Origin: Marinilabiliaceae bacterium
GTDB lineage: Bacteria; Bacteroidota; Bacteroidia; Bacteroidales; Marinilabiliaceae
Reading direction: 5' to 3'
Assembly: GCA_016933045.1 (NCBI GenBank)
Contig: JAFGBR010000005.1
Coordinates: 1-58,255 of the forward strand
Length of the DNA stretch: 58,255 nt
In this document: positions 47,823 through 55,653 of the stretch, in pieces
Layout of the letters: each line of letters begins with the position of its first letter
Position numbering within the stretch: the stretch's first letter is position 1
Notes under the pieces: model-generated
Database searches by the model: none
Told to the model about the DNA's origin: nothing
The model's input: only the letters and a program-made list of their open reading frames with translations
Program-made: the position numbers and the translations under genes

Positions 47823-48770
47823 ATGTCATTAAATACAGATATTAAACCCTCGGTTCCCAAAGAGGTGATTGAAGCAGAACTTACACAAGAACGATTTGTA
47901 AGAAAGACAAATAAAGGGAACAATTTTATTTTTGATTTTGATGCTCACGAATCGCCCATTCTTATGGATGAAGTTGGACGTTTACGCGAACTAACTTTTC
48001 GAATAGCTGGCGGTGGAACCGGTAAACCTACCGACATTGACGAGTACGATACCAATCCTACTCCCTATCGCCAATTAATTGTTTGGGATCCCGAAGACAA
48101 AGAAATACTGGGCGGATACCGATACATTATGGGAAACAAGGTACTTGAAGATCCACAGGGTGTTAAATGCCTGGCAACAAGCCACATGTTTCATTTCTCC
48201 GACAAATTCATCTCAAACTTTTTATCCAGAACAATTGAACTAGGACGCTCTTTTGTTCAACCACAATATCAATCATCGAAAGCAGGCTCAAAAAGCCTTT
48301 TCGCTCTCGACAATCTTTGGGATGGACTTGGAGGCCTTGTTGTTAAAAACCCCGAAGTAGAGTATTTCTTTGGAAAAGTAACCATGTACACACATTATAA
48401 TCAAAAGGCCCGCGATCTCATCCTAGGTTTTATGAGAAAATATTTTAAAGACAAAGAAAACCTTGTTTATCCGATTAAACCTGTTGAAATTGCTCTTTCG
48501 CAAGATTATATTAACAAGTATTTTACCGGTAGTTCTTTTATTGACGATTATAAAATATTAAACAAAGCAGTTAGAGAATTAGGTGAAAATATCCCTCCTC
48601 TTATTAATGCATACATGAACCTGTCACCATCTATGAAAACTTTTGGCACCTCTATTAACGATGAGTTTGGCGATGTTGAAGAGACCGGAATAATTATTAA
48701 AATCAGAGACTTATATAAAGCAAAGATAGAACGACATCTCAACACTTTTGACCCGAATGATAAAATATAA
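47823..48770 (+). CDS. N-acyltransferase, glycine/ornithine-lipid type (GlsB-like)
   Basis: A 315-residue GNAT-fold acyltransferase of the OlsB/GlsB group. It shows VGRLRELTFRIAGGGTG, WDPEDKEILGGYRYIMG, and the characteristic ELGRSFVQP motif that precedes the acyl-thioester site. The family transfers a 3-hydroxyacyl chain to the amino group of an amino acid, usually glycine in Bacteroidota and ornithine in Proteobacteria. It follows the O-acyltransferase by 38 bases and ends at a terminator, so the two genes form one unit. The amino-acid substrate is inferred from lineage, not seen. Confidence 0.85.
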   Translation: MSLNTDIKPSVPKEVIEAELTQERFVRKTNKGNNFIFDFDAHESPILMDEVGRLRELTFRIAGGGTGKPTDIDEYDTNPTPYRQLIVWDPEDKEILGGYRYIMGNKVLEDPQGVKCLATSHMFHFSDKFISNFLSRTIELGRSFVQPQYQSSKAGSKSLFALDNLWDGLGGLVVKNPEVEYFFGKVTMYTHYNQKARDLILGFMRKYFKDKENLVYPIKPVEIALSQDYINKYFTGSSFIDDYKILNKAVRELGENIPPLINAYMNLSPSMKTFGTSINDEFGDVEETGIIIKIRDLYKAKIERHLNTFDPNDKI

Positions 48771-48782
48771 CACTACACTAAA

Positions 48783-48814
48783 TAAAAGCCGCCCGATAAA
48801 AAAAGCGGCTTTTA
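48783..48814 (+). terminator. Terminator after the acyltransferase pair
   Basis: A 10-bp perfect stem, TAAAAGCCGC (48783-48792) and GCGGCTTTTA (48805-48814), with a 12-base loop and a T-rich end. It lies 12 bases after the GlsB-like stop codon. Confidence 0.85.
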
Positions 48815-48891
48815 TTTTACCCTCATTATTAAGTTTTTTAAAAACAAGGATATAATTATTTTGTTTTTAATACAATTAACATCAAAAAAAC

Positions 48892-50379
48892 ATGACAATA
48901 TTTGACGTAGTGATTATTGGAAGCGGACCAGGAGGCTATTCTGCTGCCATGAGGGCTATTGATTACAAACTAAATATTTGCTTAATTGAAGCCAAAAACC
49001 TAGGCGGTACAGGCATAATAAATGGAGCTCTTACATCGAAAACAATGTACGAATTATCGCAGGATTACTCCATTGCTGCACGTATTGACAGGGGATTTAG
49101 AGCTTCTGGTCTTATTGTCGATTTTAACGAAGTTAAAAAAACCGTTATTTCAGCCGCCAAAGAAAAACAATATCAAATGTTGAGTCAGATAGAAACATTT
49201 TCTCCCGAAAAATCAAAAAACGGCTCAATAACTATTGAATACGGATGGGCAAAATTCAAAAATCAACATACTGTTATTTGCAAAAGCAAAAACGGCTTAA
49301 AAGAAATTCAGGGCAAAAACTTTATAATTGCTACCGGAACACGACCAAGAGTAATAAATGGTTTAGAAATTGATGGAAACAAAATAATTACATCTGATCA
49401 TATTTTAAATCTGAAAAAATTCCCCGAACGCATGTTAATAATAGGATCTGGGATTATCGGCTGCGAGTTTGCAACAATTTTCAGTAATTTTAAACAAACT
49501 GAGGTTCACCTTTTAGACCGTGCTAACAAAGTATTACCCTATGAAGATGATGATGTAAGCGATTTTGTATCGAAAAATCTGGAAGACAACGGCGTTATCG
49601 TACATCACACAGCTCATTTAAGAACTATAAGAAAACACGAAAATCATTTGGATGTAGTGCTTGACTATTCCGATGGTCACAGCAAAGTAATTGAAGTTGA
49701 CCTGGCTCTTGTTGCAATAGGTCGAATACCAAACACCGATAATCTTGGACTCGAAAATATTGGAGTAGATCTAGAACTAAATGGCACAGTAAAAATTAAA
49801 GACGACTGCATGTTAACCGGAAAAAATAACTACTCACATATATATGCTGTTGGCGACATAACCGGGCATACTCAACTATATAGTGTTGCTGAATTACAAG
49901 GACGACGTGCAATTGAAAAAATTACCGATACCCCTCCATACCCACTGAATTACAATAACATGAGCACATTAATGTTTTTCAGACCCGAAGTTGCATCGGT
50001 AGGAGCAAACGAAAAACAGCTACGCGAAAAAGGCATACCTCACAAAGTAGCCTTTTACTCTAACAAACTGGTAAACAGAGCCATTGCCATGAGAAACACC
50101 AATGGTTTTGTAAAAATAATTATTGATGAACAAAACCGTATTCTGGGCATGAGAGCTGCCGGCCCCCAGGCATCTGCTTTTATTGTTGCTGTTGCTCATC
50201 TTATAAACCAGGGAAACAGTTTAAACGATGTACTTAAAACTTTTCACCCTCATCCTTCAGTAACCGAAGGAATACAGGAATGCCTCAGAGTTATTAAATC
50301 AAGAAGCATTTTTAAACCAGAAGCATTTCCCGACCTTATTAAGGTAAGAGAATGGCATCCTGATAATAAAAAAAATTAA
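48892..50379 (+). CDS. Lipoamide-dehydrogenase-like flavoprotein lacking both redox cysteines
   Basis: A 495-residue pyridine nucleotide-disulphide oxidoreductase. The FAD-binding VVIIGSGPGGYSAAM (6-20), the second Rossmann motif LIIGSGIIGCEFATIF, the FAD motif HIYAVGDITG, and the C-terminal dimer-interface dyad H454/E459 in HPHPSVTE are all present. The disulphide motif, normally GGTCLNVGC, reads GGTGIINGA: glycine at 41 and alanine at 46 replace both cysteines. It therefore cannot do ordinary dithiol chemistry, yet keeps FAD and NAD sites and the dimer His-Glu pair. It may act as a transhydrogenase, a diaphorase or a partner subunit. No lipoyl or E2 gene is adjacent. It ends with a 4-base convergent overlap with the PurF-like gene. 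The family is certain; the function is unknown. Confidence 0.9.
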   Translation: MTIFDVVIIGSGPGGYSAAMRAIDYKLNICLIEAKNLGGTGIINGALTSKTMYELSQDYSIAARIDRGFRASGLIVDFNEVKKTVISAAKEKQYQMLSQIETFSPEKSKNGSITIEYGWAKFKNQHTVICKSKNGLKEIQGKNFIIATGTRPRVINGLEIDGNKIITSDHILNLKKFPERMLIIGSGIIGCEFATIFSNFKQTEVHLLDRANKVLPYEDDDVSDFVSKNLEDNGVIVHHTAHLRTIRKHENHLDVVLDYSDGHSKVIEVDLALVAIGRIPNTDNLGLENIGVDLELNGTVKIKDDCMLTGKNNYSHIYAVGDITGHTQLYSVAELQGRRAIEKITDTPPYPLNYNNMSTLMFFRPEVASVGANEKQLREKGIPHKVAFYSNKLVNRAIAMRNTNGFVKIIIDEQNRILGMRAAGPQASAFIVAVAHLINQGNSLNDVLKTFHPHPSVTEGIQECLRVIKSRSIFKPEAFPDLIKVREWHPDNKKN

Positions 50380-52277
50380 TACGCTCTTGAATTTCGTCCC
50401 TCAATAAAATTAATAAACGAAGTATTAACCACTTTATTTCCTCCCGGAGTAGGATAATCTCCTGTAAAATACCAATCGCCCAAATCATTAGGACATGCCT
50501 GGTGAAGATTTCCTATCGACTGAAATACAATTTCAACTTCTGCCTTAATATCTTTAGGGCGAAGCATTTCTGATATTTTTGTCGATATCTCTTCTGCTGT
50601 AAATGGCTTATAAATCTCTTTAACGTAATTAACAATCGACTCTTTCTGTAAATGTTGTTGCTCTTTACATTTTTGGTACACATCATTAATTATTTGATCC
50701 ATTCCTCTCTCTTTCAATAACTCAATAGTTGCCGAAAAAGCACAAAAATCTTTCAGCTTAGCCATATCTATTCCATAACAATCGGGATATCTAATCTGAG
50801 GCGCAGACGAAACTACAATAATTTTTTTAGGATGTAACCTATCCAGTATTTTTAAAATGCTTTTCTTCAATGTTGTCCCCCTAACAATAGAATCATCAAG
50901 TATAACAAGGGTATCAACATCATTTTTTATAACTCCATAAGTAACATCATAAACATGAGCAACCATATCATCCCTATTGGTATCATCAGTTATGAATGTC
51001 CTCATCTTAACATCCTTAATTGCAATCTTTTCAATACGAGGCTCTAACGACAAAAGACTCTGTAACTGATCGGGAGTAGCAGCCCCCCCCAGCTCTTTTA
51101 TTTTTTTTATTTTGCTTTTGTTCAACTCATCCCTTATTCCTTTAACTAATCCAAAAAAAGCTGTTTCGGCAGTATTGGGAATGTAACTAAAAACCGTATT
51201 TTTAATATCGTAATTAACTTTTTCTAAAATAACAGGTGCCAACAAACGCCCTAATTCTTTTCGTTCCTGATATATACTTTTATCACTGCCCCGCGAAAAA
51301 TATATTCGTTCAAACGAACACGACTTTCGTTCCTGTGGAACCTGTACCAACTCCTCCGATACTCTACCGTCTTTTTTAATTATTAAAGCATGACCCGGTT
51401 TTAACTCCTTTATACTCGATGCTTTAACATGAAATGCCGTTTGTATAACAGGCCTCTCCGACGCTACTACTACAATCTCATCATCGCAATAATAACTTGC
51501 CGGCCTAATACCCCAAGGATCGCGCAACACAAATGCATCACCATGACCTATTAACCCTGCAATAGCATAACCTCCATCCCAACGACGACTTGAACGCTCC
51601 AAAATTTTCTTTACATCTAAGTCGCGCTCTATTAACATTGAAATTTCCTGATTAGTATTTCCATCACTTTTAAATTTTCGAAACAACATTTGGTTCTCTT
51701 CATCTAAAAAGTGACCTACGTTTTCTAAAATAGTAACAGTATCAGTATAATCTTTAGGATGCTGACCTAAATCGACCAACGCATTAAATATTTCATCAAC
51801 ATTAGTTAGGTTAAAATTCCCTGCCATAACCAGGTTTCGCGACTTCCAGTTATTCTCACGCATTACCGGATGAACATAATCAATACTATGATTTCCGAAA
51901 GTTCCGTACCTTAAATGCCCAAGGTATAACTCACCGGCAAAGGGCATGTTCTCTTTAGCCCAAACAACATCTTTTAATAATTGAGGTGTATTTGCACTTA
52001 TTTTTTCAATTGGTTCATGAATATGATTAAAAATATCCTTTATCGGATTTGTTTTATTAGATCTTACCCGATGAAAATACTTTTTCCCAACTGGCTGATC
52101 AATTTTCAAATTAACCACTCCTGCTCCATCCTGGCCTCTATTGTGCTGCTTTTCCATTAACAGATACAATTTATTGAGGCCATACATCCAACTGCCGTAT
52201 TTCTCCTGATAATACTCTAATGGTTTCAGAAGTCTGATGAGTACAATACCACACTCATGCTTGATTTGATCGCTCAT
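50376..52277 (-). CDS. Long PurF-type amidophosphoribosyltransferase
   Basis: A 633-residue class II glutamine amidotransferase fused to a phosphoribosyltransferase. An 8-residue leader precedes the nucleophile C9 (HECGIVLI), followed by KQHNRGQDGAG, LGHLRYGTFG, MAGNFNLTN and DPWGIRPASY from the amidotransferase domain, and the PRPP loop VILDDSIVRGTTLKKS (about 457-472). PurF transfers the glutamine amide to PRPP, the first committed step of purine synthesis. Usual PurF is 470-510 residues; this one has extra sequence in the glutaminase domain (about 90-230) and a C-terminal extension ending FTGDYPTPGG and NFIEGRNSRAY. I recall a long form of about 630 residues in Bacteroidota, often beside a normal PurF, so it may be the main enzyme or a paralogue. 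Confidence 0.9.
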   Translation of the reverse strand: MSDQIKHECGIVLIRLLKPLEYYQEKYGSWMYGLNKLYLLMEKQHNRGQDGAGVVNLKIDQPVGKKYFHRVRSNKTNPIKDIFNHIHEPIEKISANTPQLLKDVVWAKENMPFAGELYLGHLRYGTFGNHSIDYVHPVMRENNWKSRNLVMAGNFNLTNVDEIFNALVDLGQHPKDYTDTVTILENVGHFLDEENQMLFRKFKSDGNTNQEISMLIERDLDVKKILERSSRRWDGGYAIAGLIGHGDAFVLRDPWGIRPASYYCDDEIVVVASERPVIQTAFHVKASSIKELKPGHALIIKKDGRVSEELVQVPQERKSCSFERIYFSRGSDKSIYQERKELGRLLAPVILEKVNYDIKNTVFSYIPNTAETAFFGLVKGIRDELNKSKIKKIKELGGAATPDQLQSLLSLEPRIEKIAIKDVKMRTFITDDTNRDDMVAHVYDVTYGVIKNDVDTLVILDDSIVRGTTLKKSILKILDRLHPKKIIVVSSAPQIRYPDCYGIDMAKLKDFCAFSATIELLKERGMDQIINDVYQKCKEQQHLQKESIVNYVKEIYKPFTAEEISTKISEMLRPKDIKAEVEIVFQSIGNLHQACPNDLGDWYFTGDYPTPGGNKVVNTSFINFIEGRNSRAY

Positions 52278-52298
52278 TTAATGCCCTTTTTAAAGCCG

Positions 52299-52329
52299 CA
52301 AATTTATCCTTATTTTTAATAACGCCCAA
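52299..52329 (-). promoter_or_regulatory. Candidate promoter for the PurF-like gene
   Basis: On the minus strand TTGG (plus 52326-52329), a 19-base spacer and a perfect -7 element TAAATTTG (plus 52299-52306), 22 bases before the start codon. Just upstream, at 52334-52372, a pair GATTACA and TGTAATC and a palindrome ACATTTTTAAATGT could be regulatory. Confidence 0.6.
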
Positions 52330-52380
52330 CCATGATTACATTTTTAAATGTTTTTTTTACATGATTGTAATCTTATTAAA

Positions 52381-52417
52381 AAACAAACGATCGTTATTAA
52401 ATAACGATCGTTTGTTT
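52381..52417 (-). terminator. 17-bp perfect palindromic terminator
   Basis: Two 17-base arms (52381-52397 and 52401-52417) pair perfectly around a 3-base loop, and a T-run follows on the minus strand. It starts directly at the stop codon of the SPOR-domain gene, so it ends the USP-SPOR transcript. Confidence 0.9.
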
Positions 52418-52867
52418 TTAAAATCCTTTATATTGCACATTATCATCCCTTACCGGATAACAATTAACAAACTTCTTTTTAAGCTGATAATATAACTTCA
52501 ACGATTCACTTTTATCGCGAAAATCTCCTACTCTAACTCTCCAAAAAGGAGCATCATATATTAAATAAACCTTTTGATTAGGAAACTCCAACATTGCTTC
52601 TCCCTTAACATCCTGGGCTTCTTTTTTAGCATTAATGCCTCCTCCAGAATAAAGCTGTACCCGCCAACCTTCTATACCCGAAAGTTTCTTCTTTTGTTCG
52701 GCAAATATCTTAACCATATCTGCAATTCCATCTTCCTGACTAAGGGTAACTACAGTCCCCTTGGACGACATCGTTTCCAAATTTTGGAAAATATCACTCG
52801 TCTCCTGTCCAAACACAAGGTTAATGCCAAAAAAAACAAAAAACAAAATAAAAAATAACCTATTCAT
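52418..52867 (-). CDS. SPOR-domain protein
   Basis: A 149-residue periplasmic protein. The signal peptide (MNRLFFILFFVFFGINLVFG) is followed by a linker and a C-terminal SPOR domain (about 75-145, GWRVQLYSGG, VYLIYDAPFWRVRVGDFRD). SPOR domains bind denuded peptidoglycan, mostly at the division septum. The start at 52867 matches the signal peptide; an upstream ATG at 52891 adds eight residues. It lies 27 bases downstream of a universal stress protein gene and is probably co-transcribed. Confidence 0.88.
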   Translation of the reverse strand: MNRLFFILFFVFFGINLVFGQETSDIFQNLETMSSKGTVVTLSQEDGIADMVKIFAEQKKKLSGIEGWRVQLYSGGGINAKKEAQDVKGEAMLEFPNQKVYLIYDAPFWRVRVGDFRDKSESLKLYYQLKKKFVNCYPVRDDNVQYKGF

Positions 52868-52894
52868 AACTTTTACATCTACAATACACATCCA

Positions 52895-53734
52895 TTATTC
52901 ACGTGTTGGGACAACCAATACCGGACGCGTTGCATTATTTATTACATCATTGGCAAAAGGTCGGAAAAAATCGGAAAAAGGATTTGAATCATGATGTACC
53001 TGAACCGAAATTAAATCAGCATCAATTGAATTAGAATACTCTAACAGCCTGTTAGCCAAGCCACTTCCCGTCAATACTTCAAATTCGGTTTCGAGTTTAG
53101 CATTTGATTCAATATATCGTTGAACCTGTTTAATAACTGCTTTAACGCTATTAAGTATTGATGTAATTCGCGTATCGCGCATTCCAACAACGTACACTTT
53201 AGCATTAAAAAGCTTTGCTAAACCGGCTACCACCGGAACTTTAAGCCTGCTTTCCTTTTTTATTCCTACTGGTAGTACAATTTTTCTAAACTCTTTCCAT
53301 ACCATATTTTTACGAACCAGTAAAACAGGACAAGGAGCATTGGCTACCAAACGATAAGCATTACTCCCAATCCACTTATCTTCAAAACCCGATACCCCAT
53401 GAGCTCCCAATACAATTAAACTTGTATCATCGTACTTTGCCTGGTTACATATCTCTTTCGTAATATTACCTTCTCGTATTTTTATATCAAAATCACCTCC
53501 GGTCACCTTATAACGAACCACATACTCTTCTTTTAATTTTAACATCCAATGATCAATCTGGTCATTAATACGCAAATCAACATTATCACTGTCAAACTTT
53601 GGCGCATAATTTTTACCGGTATTAACATGCATAACACGCAAATCGGCTTTTAACCTATTTGCCAGTTCAAGACCAAATTCCAATGCCGAAATAGAAGCCT
53701 CTGAAAAATCTACAGGAACTAAAACACGTTTCAT
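52895..53734 (-). CDS. Universal stress protein, two UspA domains
   Basis: A 279-residue cytoplasmic protein with two UspA folds. The first (about 1-145) starts KRVLVPVDFSEAS and has the nucleotide-binding G-x2-G-x9-G-S pattern in GAHGVSGFEDKWIGSNA, so it can bind ATP. The second (about 150-279) is degenerate and ends RPVLVVPTRE. Tandem Usp proteins are usual in Bacteroidota; roles range from stress survival to signalling. The ATG at 53734 is chosen over a TTG three bases earlier. It lies immediately upstream of the SPOR gene. Confidence 0.92.
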   Translation of the reverse strand: MKRVLVPVDFSEASISALEFGLELANRLKADLRVMHVNTGKNYAPKFDSDNVDLRINDQIDHWMLKLKEEYVVRYKVTGGDFDIKIREGNITKEICNQAKYDDTSLIVLGAHGVSGFEDKWIGSNAYRLVANAPCPVLLVRKNMVWKEFRKIVLPVGIKKESRLKVPVVAGLAKLFNAKVYVVGMRDTRITSILNSVKAVIKQVQRYIESNAKLETEFEVLTGSGLANRLLEYSNSIDADLISVQVHHDSNPFSDFFRPFANDVINNATRPVLVVPTRE

Positions 53735-53821
53735 CAATTAGGGTTTTAATAAAAAATAAGTTAAAAATACAAAATATTATTAATTACCGATACTTTACAA
53801 CAATCTTTAAATTACATAAAA

Positions 53822-53852
53822 TAAAAAAGAGGGTTAAAAACCCTCTTTTTTA
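53822..53852. terminator. Terminator downstream of the STAS gene
   Basis: A 14-bp stem (53822-53835 and 53839-53852) with core AGAGGGTT and AACCCTCT and a 3-base AAA loop. It has A/T-runs on both sides and follows the minus-strand STAS gene by about 60 bases. Confidence 0.85.
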
Positions 53853-53913
53853 TTACCACAACCTATTTATTCAATTATTAAACTACTATATTTCATCCTT
53901 TACAAATATTTTT

Positions 53914-54240
53914 TTACGATGCCAAACTTAAATGATCGCAAAAGAAAAAACTCAAATATAGCCTATTCTCTTTTATCTGCGTTAATAAGTTTCCATTGGC
54001 ATTAAAAATACTAATCTGACTTTGGTGCATTTCTGATATTTTCTTTCCCAACTCAAGCAAACGCAATCCTTTTTCATCTATTTCTGATATCCCTTTCAAA
54101 TCGATCAATATATTTGAAAACGGACTTTTCAACTTCAAAATCATCTCCTTTATTAAATTCCTCAAATCTATAATCCCCAAATTATCATTTTTTTCAAAGC
54201 TGACTAACAGTGTTGAATTAACTTGATATATTTTTATCAT
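53914..54240 (-). CDS. Lone STAS-domain protein
   Basis: A 108-residue cytoplasmic protein with the STAS fold of anti-sigma factor antagonists. The central motif ILIDLKGISEIDEKGLRLLELGKK matches the family pattern hhDhsgh-x-hDs-x-G-hxxL. The serine that is normally phosphorylated (DSSG) is replaced: the sequence reads DEKG, so a classical kinase switch is unlikely at that site. No anti-sigma kinase or phosphatase is adjacent. It may be a structural or constitutive member. It has its own terminator. Confidence 0.7.
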   Translation of the reverse strand: MIKIYQVNSTLLVSFEKNDNLGIIDLRNLIKEMILKLKSPFSNILIDLKGISEIDEKGLRLLELGKKISEMHQSQISIFNANGNLLTQIKENRLYLSFFFCDHLSLAS

Positions 54241-54419
54241 AAAAGAAACATTTTTTAAAATTTATTACAACAGGCATGCCAAAAAATAATACACGCTTAT
54301 TTACTGATATTTACACATTAACAATTTATTTAAATTTCCAAAAAATGGAAAAACATCCAAAAAACAACATGCTAAATAACTATTTCAACAAACGCCCAAT
54401 ATAATTAATACAAGAAAGT

Positions 54420-54451
54420 TTTTTTATACTGTATATATTCCATTAAATTTG
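54420..54451 (+). promoter_or_regulatory. Candidate promoter for the second acyltransferase
   Basis: TTTT (54420-54423), a 20-base spacer and a perfect -7 element TAAATTTG (54444-54451), 25 bases before the ATG at 54477. The -33 element is only a T-run, so support is mostly from the -7. Confidence 0.5.
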
Positions 54452-54476
54452 CATTCGTAAAAAAGAATTTAAACTA

Positions 54477-55610
54477 ATGGTTAAAACCCACGATTTTAAT
54501 TCCATTCGTCCCTTTGAAGACCACGAAATACATCAGGTATTTGAGCGGTTAAAAAAAGAAAAGACATTTCTGGAACTAATCAGTTTTTTATATCCCAACT
54601 ATTCAACCGATGATTTCCTTAACAACCTGTTAAGAATATCATCGATAAAGGAATTTCAATTTAAAGTTATATATCCCTATGTTAAGGAGATTATCAAAAA
54701 TACCACCGAAGGGCTTACCAGCAGTGGATTTGATAATTTAGATCCATCTAAATCTTATCTTTTCATATCAAACCATCGCGATATTGTATTGGATAGTGCT
54801 ATTTTGAATATTTTATTACTGGAACATAAATTTGAAACTACTGAAATTGCCATAGGTGATAACTTATTAATTTTCCCATGGATTACTGATCTGGTTAAAC
54901 TAAACAGATCTTTTATCGTTAACAGAAATCTCTCAACCCGTCAATTATTAGAAAGTTCAAAACGATTATCATCATATATTCGACATACGTTACTTGAGAA
55001 AAAAAGAAGTGTTTGGATTGCACAACGTGAAGGCAGATCGAAAGATGGTGATGACAGAACTCAAATAAGTCTTTTAAAAATGCTTAATATAGCCGGAGAA
55101 AACTCATTTTGCACAAACTTTGACGAATTAAACATTGTTCCCGTTTCCATTTCGTACGAATTAGATCCCTGCGATTACTTAAAGGCTCATGAGTTTCAAA
55201 TTAAAAGAGATAATAGCAAATACCAAAAATCTCAAAAAGACGATCTTAAACACATGGGTACAGGACTAAAAGGACGTAAAGGCAGAGTTCATTTCTCAAT
55301 AGGAAAACCGCTTTCTGGCTTTGATGCAATTAATAATATCGATAATAAAAACGATCAGTATATTGCTGTTGGCAAAATGATTGATGATCAGATACACGCC
55401 AATTATAAACTTTGGCCGGCAAATTACATTGCCTGCGATTATTTATGCAACAATAGCATATATATTGATAAATATACTCAATCCGATCGTTTAAGATTTG
55501 AATCGTATATAAATGAACATATCGACAGGCTTGAAAATCCCGACAGACAATTTATATACAATACAATTTTGGAGATGTATGCCAATCCGGTAAAAAATTC
55601 AAAGACATAA
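54477..55610 (+). CDS. PlsC-like glycerolipid acyltransferase
   Basis: A 377-residue acyltransferase with the LPLAT fold. The catalytic motif is ISNHRDIVLDSA (H-x5-D), followed by WIAQREGRSKDGDDRTQISLLKM (block III-like) and LNIVPVSISYELDPCDYL (block IV-like). A charged N-terminal region of about 90 residues precedes the domain. It probably acylates a lysophosphatidate or related lipid at the inner membrane. It differs clearly from the acyltransferase at 46954-47784 in sequence and length. The last codons form one arm of a large inverted repeat shared with the end of aspS. Confidence 0.85.
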   Translation: MVKTHDFNSIRPFEDHEIHQVFERLKKEKTFLELISFLYPNYSTDDFLNNLLRISSIKEFQFKVIYPYVKEIIKNTTEGLTSSGFDNLDPSKSYLFISNHRDIVLDSAILNILLLEHKFETTEIAIGDNLLIFPWITDLVKLNRSFIVNRNLSTRQLLESSKRLSSYIRHTLLEKKRSVWIAQREGRSKDGDDRTQISLLKMLNIAGENSFCTNFDELNIVPVSISYELDPCDYLKAHEFQIKRDNSKYQKSQKDDLKHMGTGLKGRKGRVHFSIGKPLSGFDAINNIDNKNDQYIAVGKMIDDQIHANYKLWPANYIACDYLCNNSIYIDKYTQSDRLRFESYINEHIDRLENPDRQFIYNTILEMYANPVKNSKT

Positions 55611-55653
55611 AAAAAGCACCTATAAAGGTGCTTTTTTTATGTCTTTGAATTTT
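55594..55653. terminator. 27-bp perfect inverted repeat at a convergent junction
   Basis: The arms 55594-55620 and 55627-55653 are perfect reverse complements of 27 bases around a 6-base loop (TATAAA). The left arm contains the last five sense codons and the stop of the acyltransferase gene; the right arm reaches two bases into the aspS stop codon. The core GCACC-TATAAA-GGTGC with flanking A7/T7 is a normal bidirectional terminator, but the pairing extends far into coding sequence. Confidence 0.9.
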
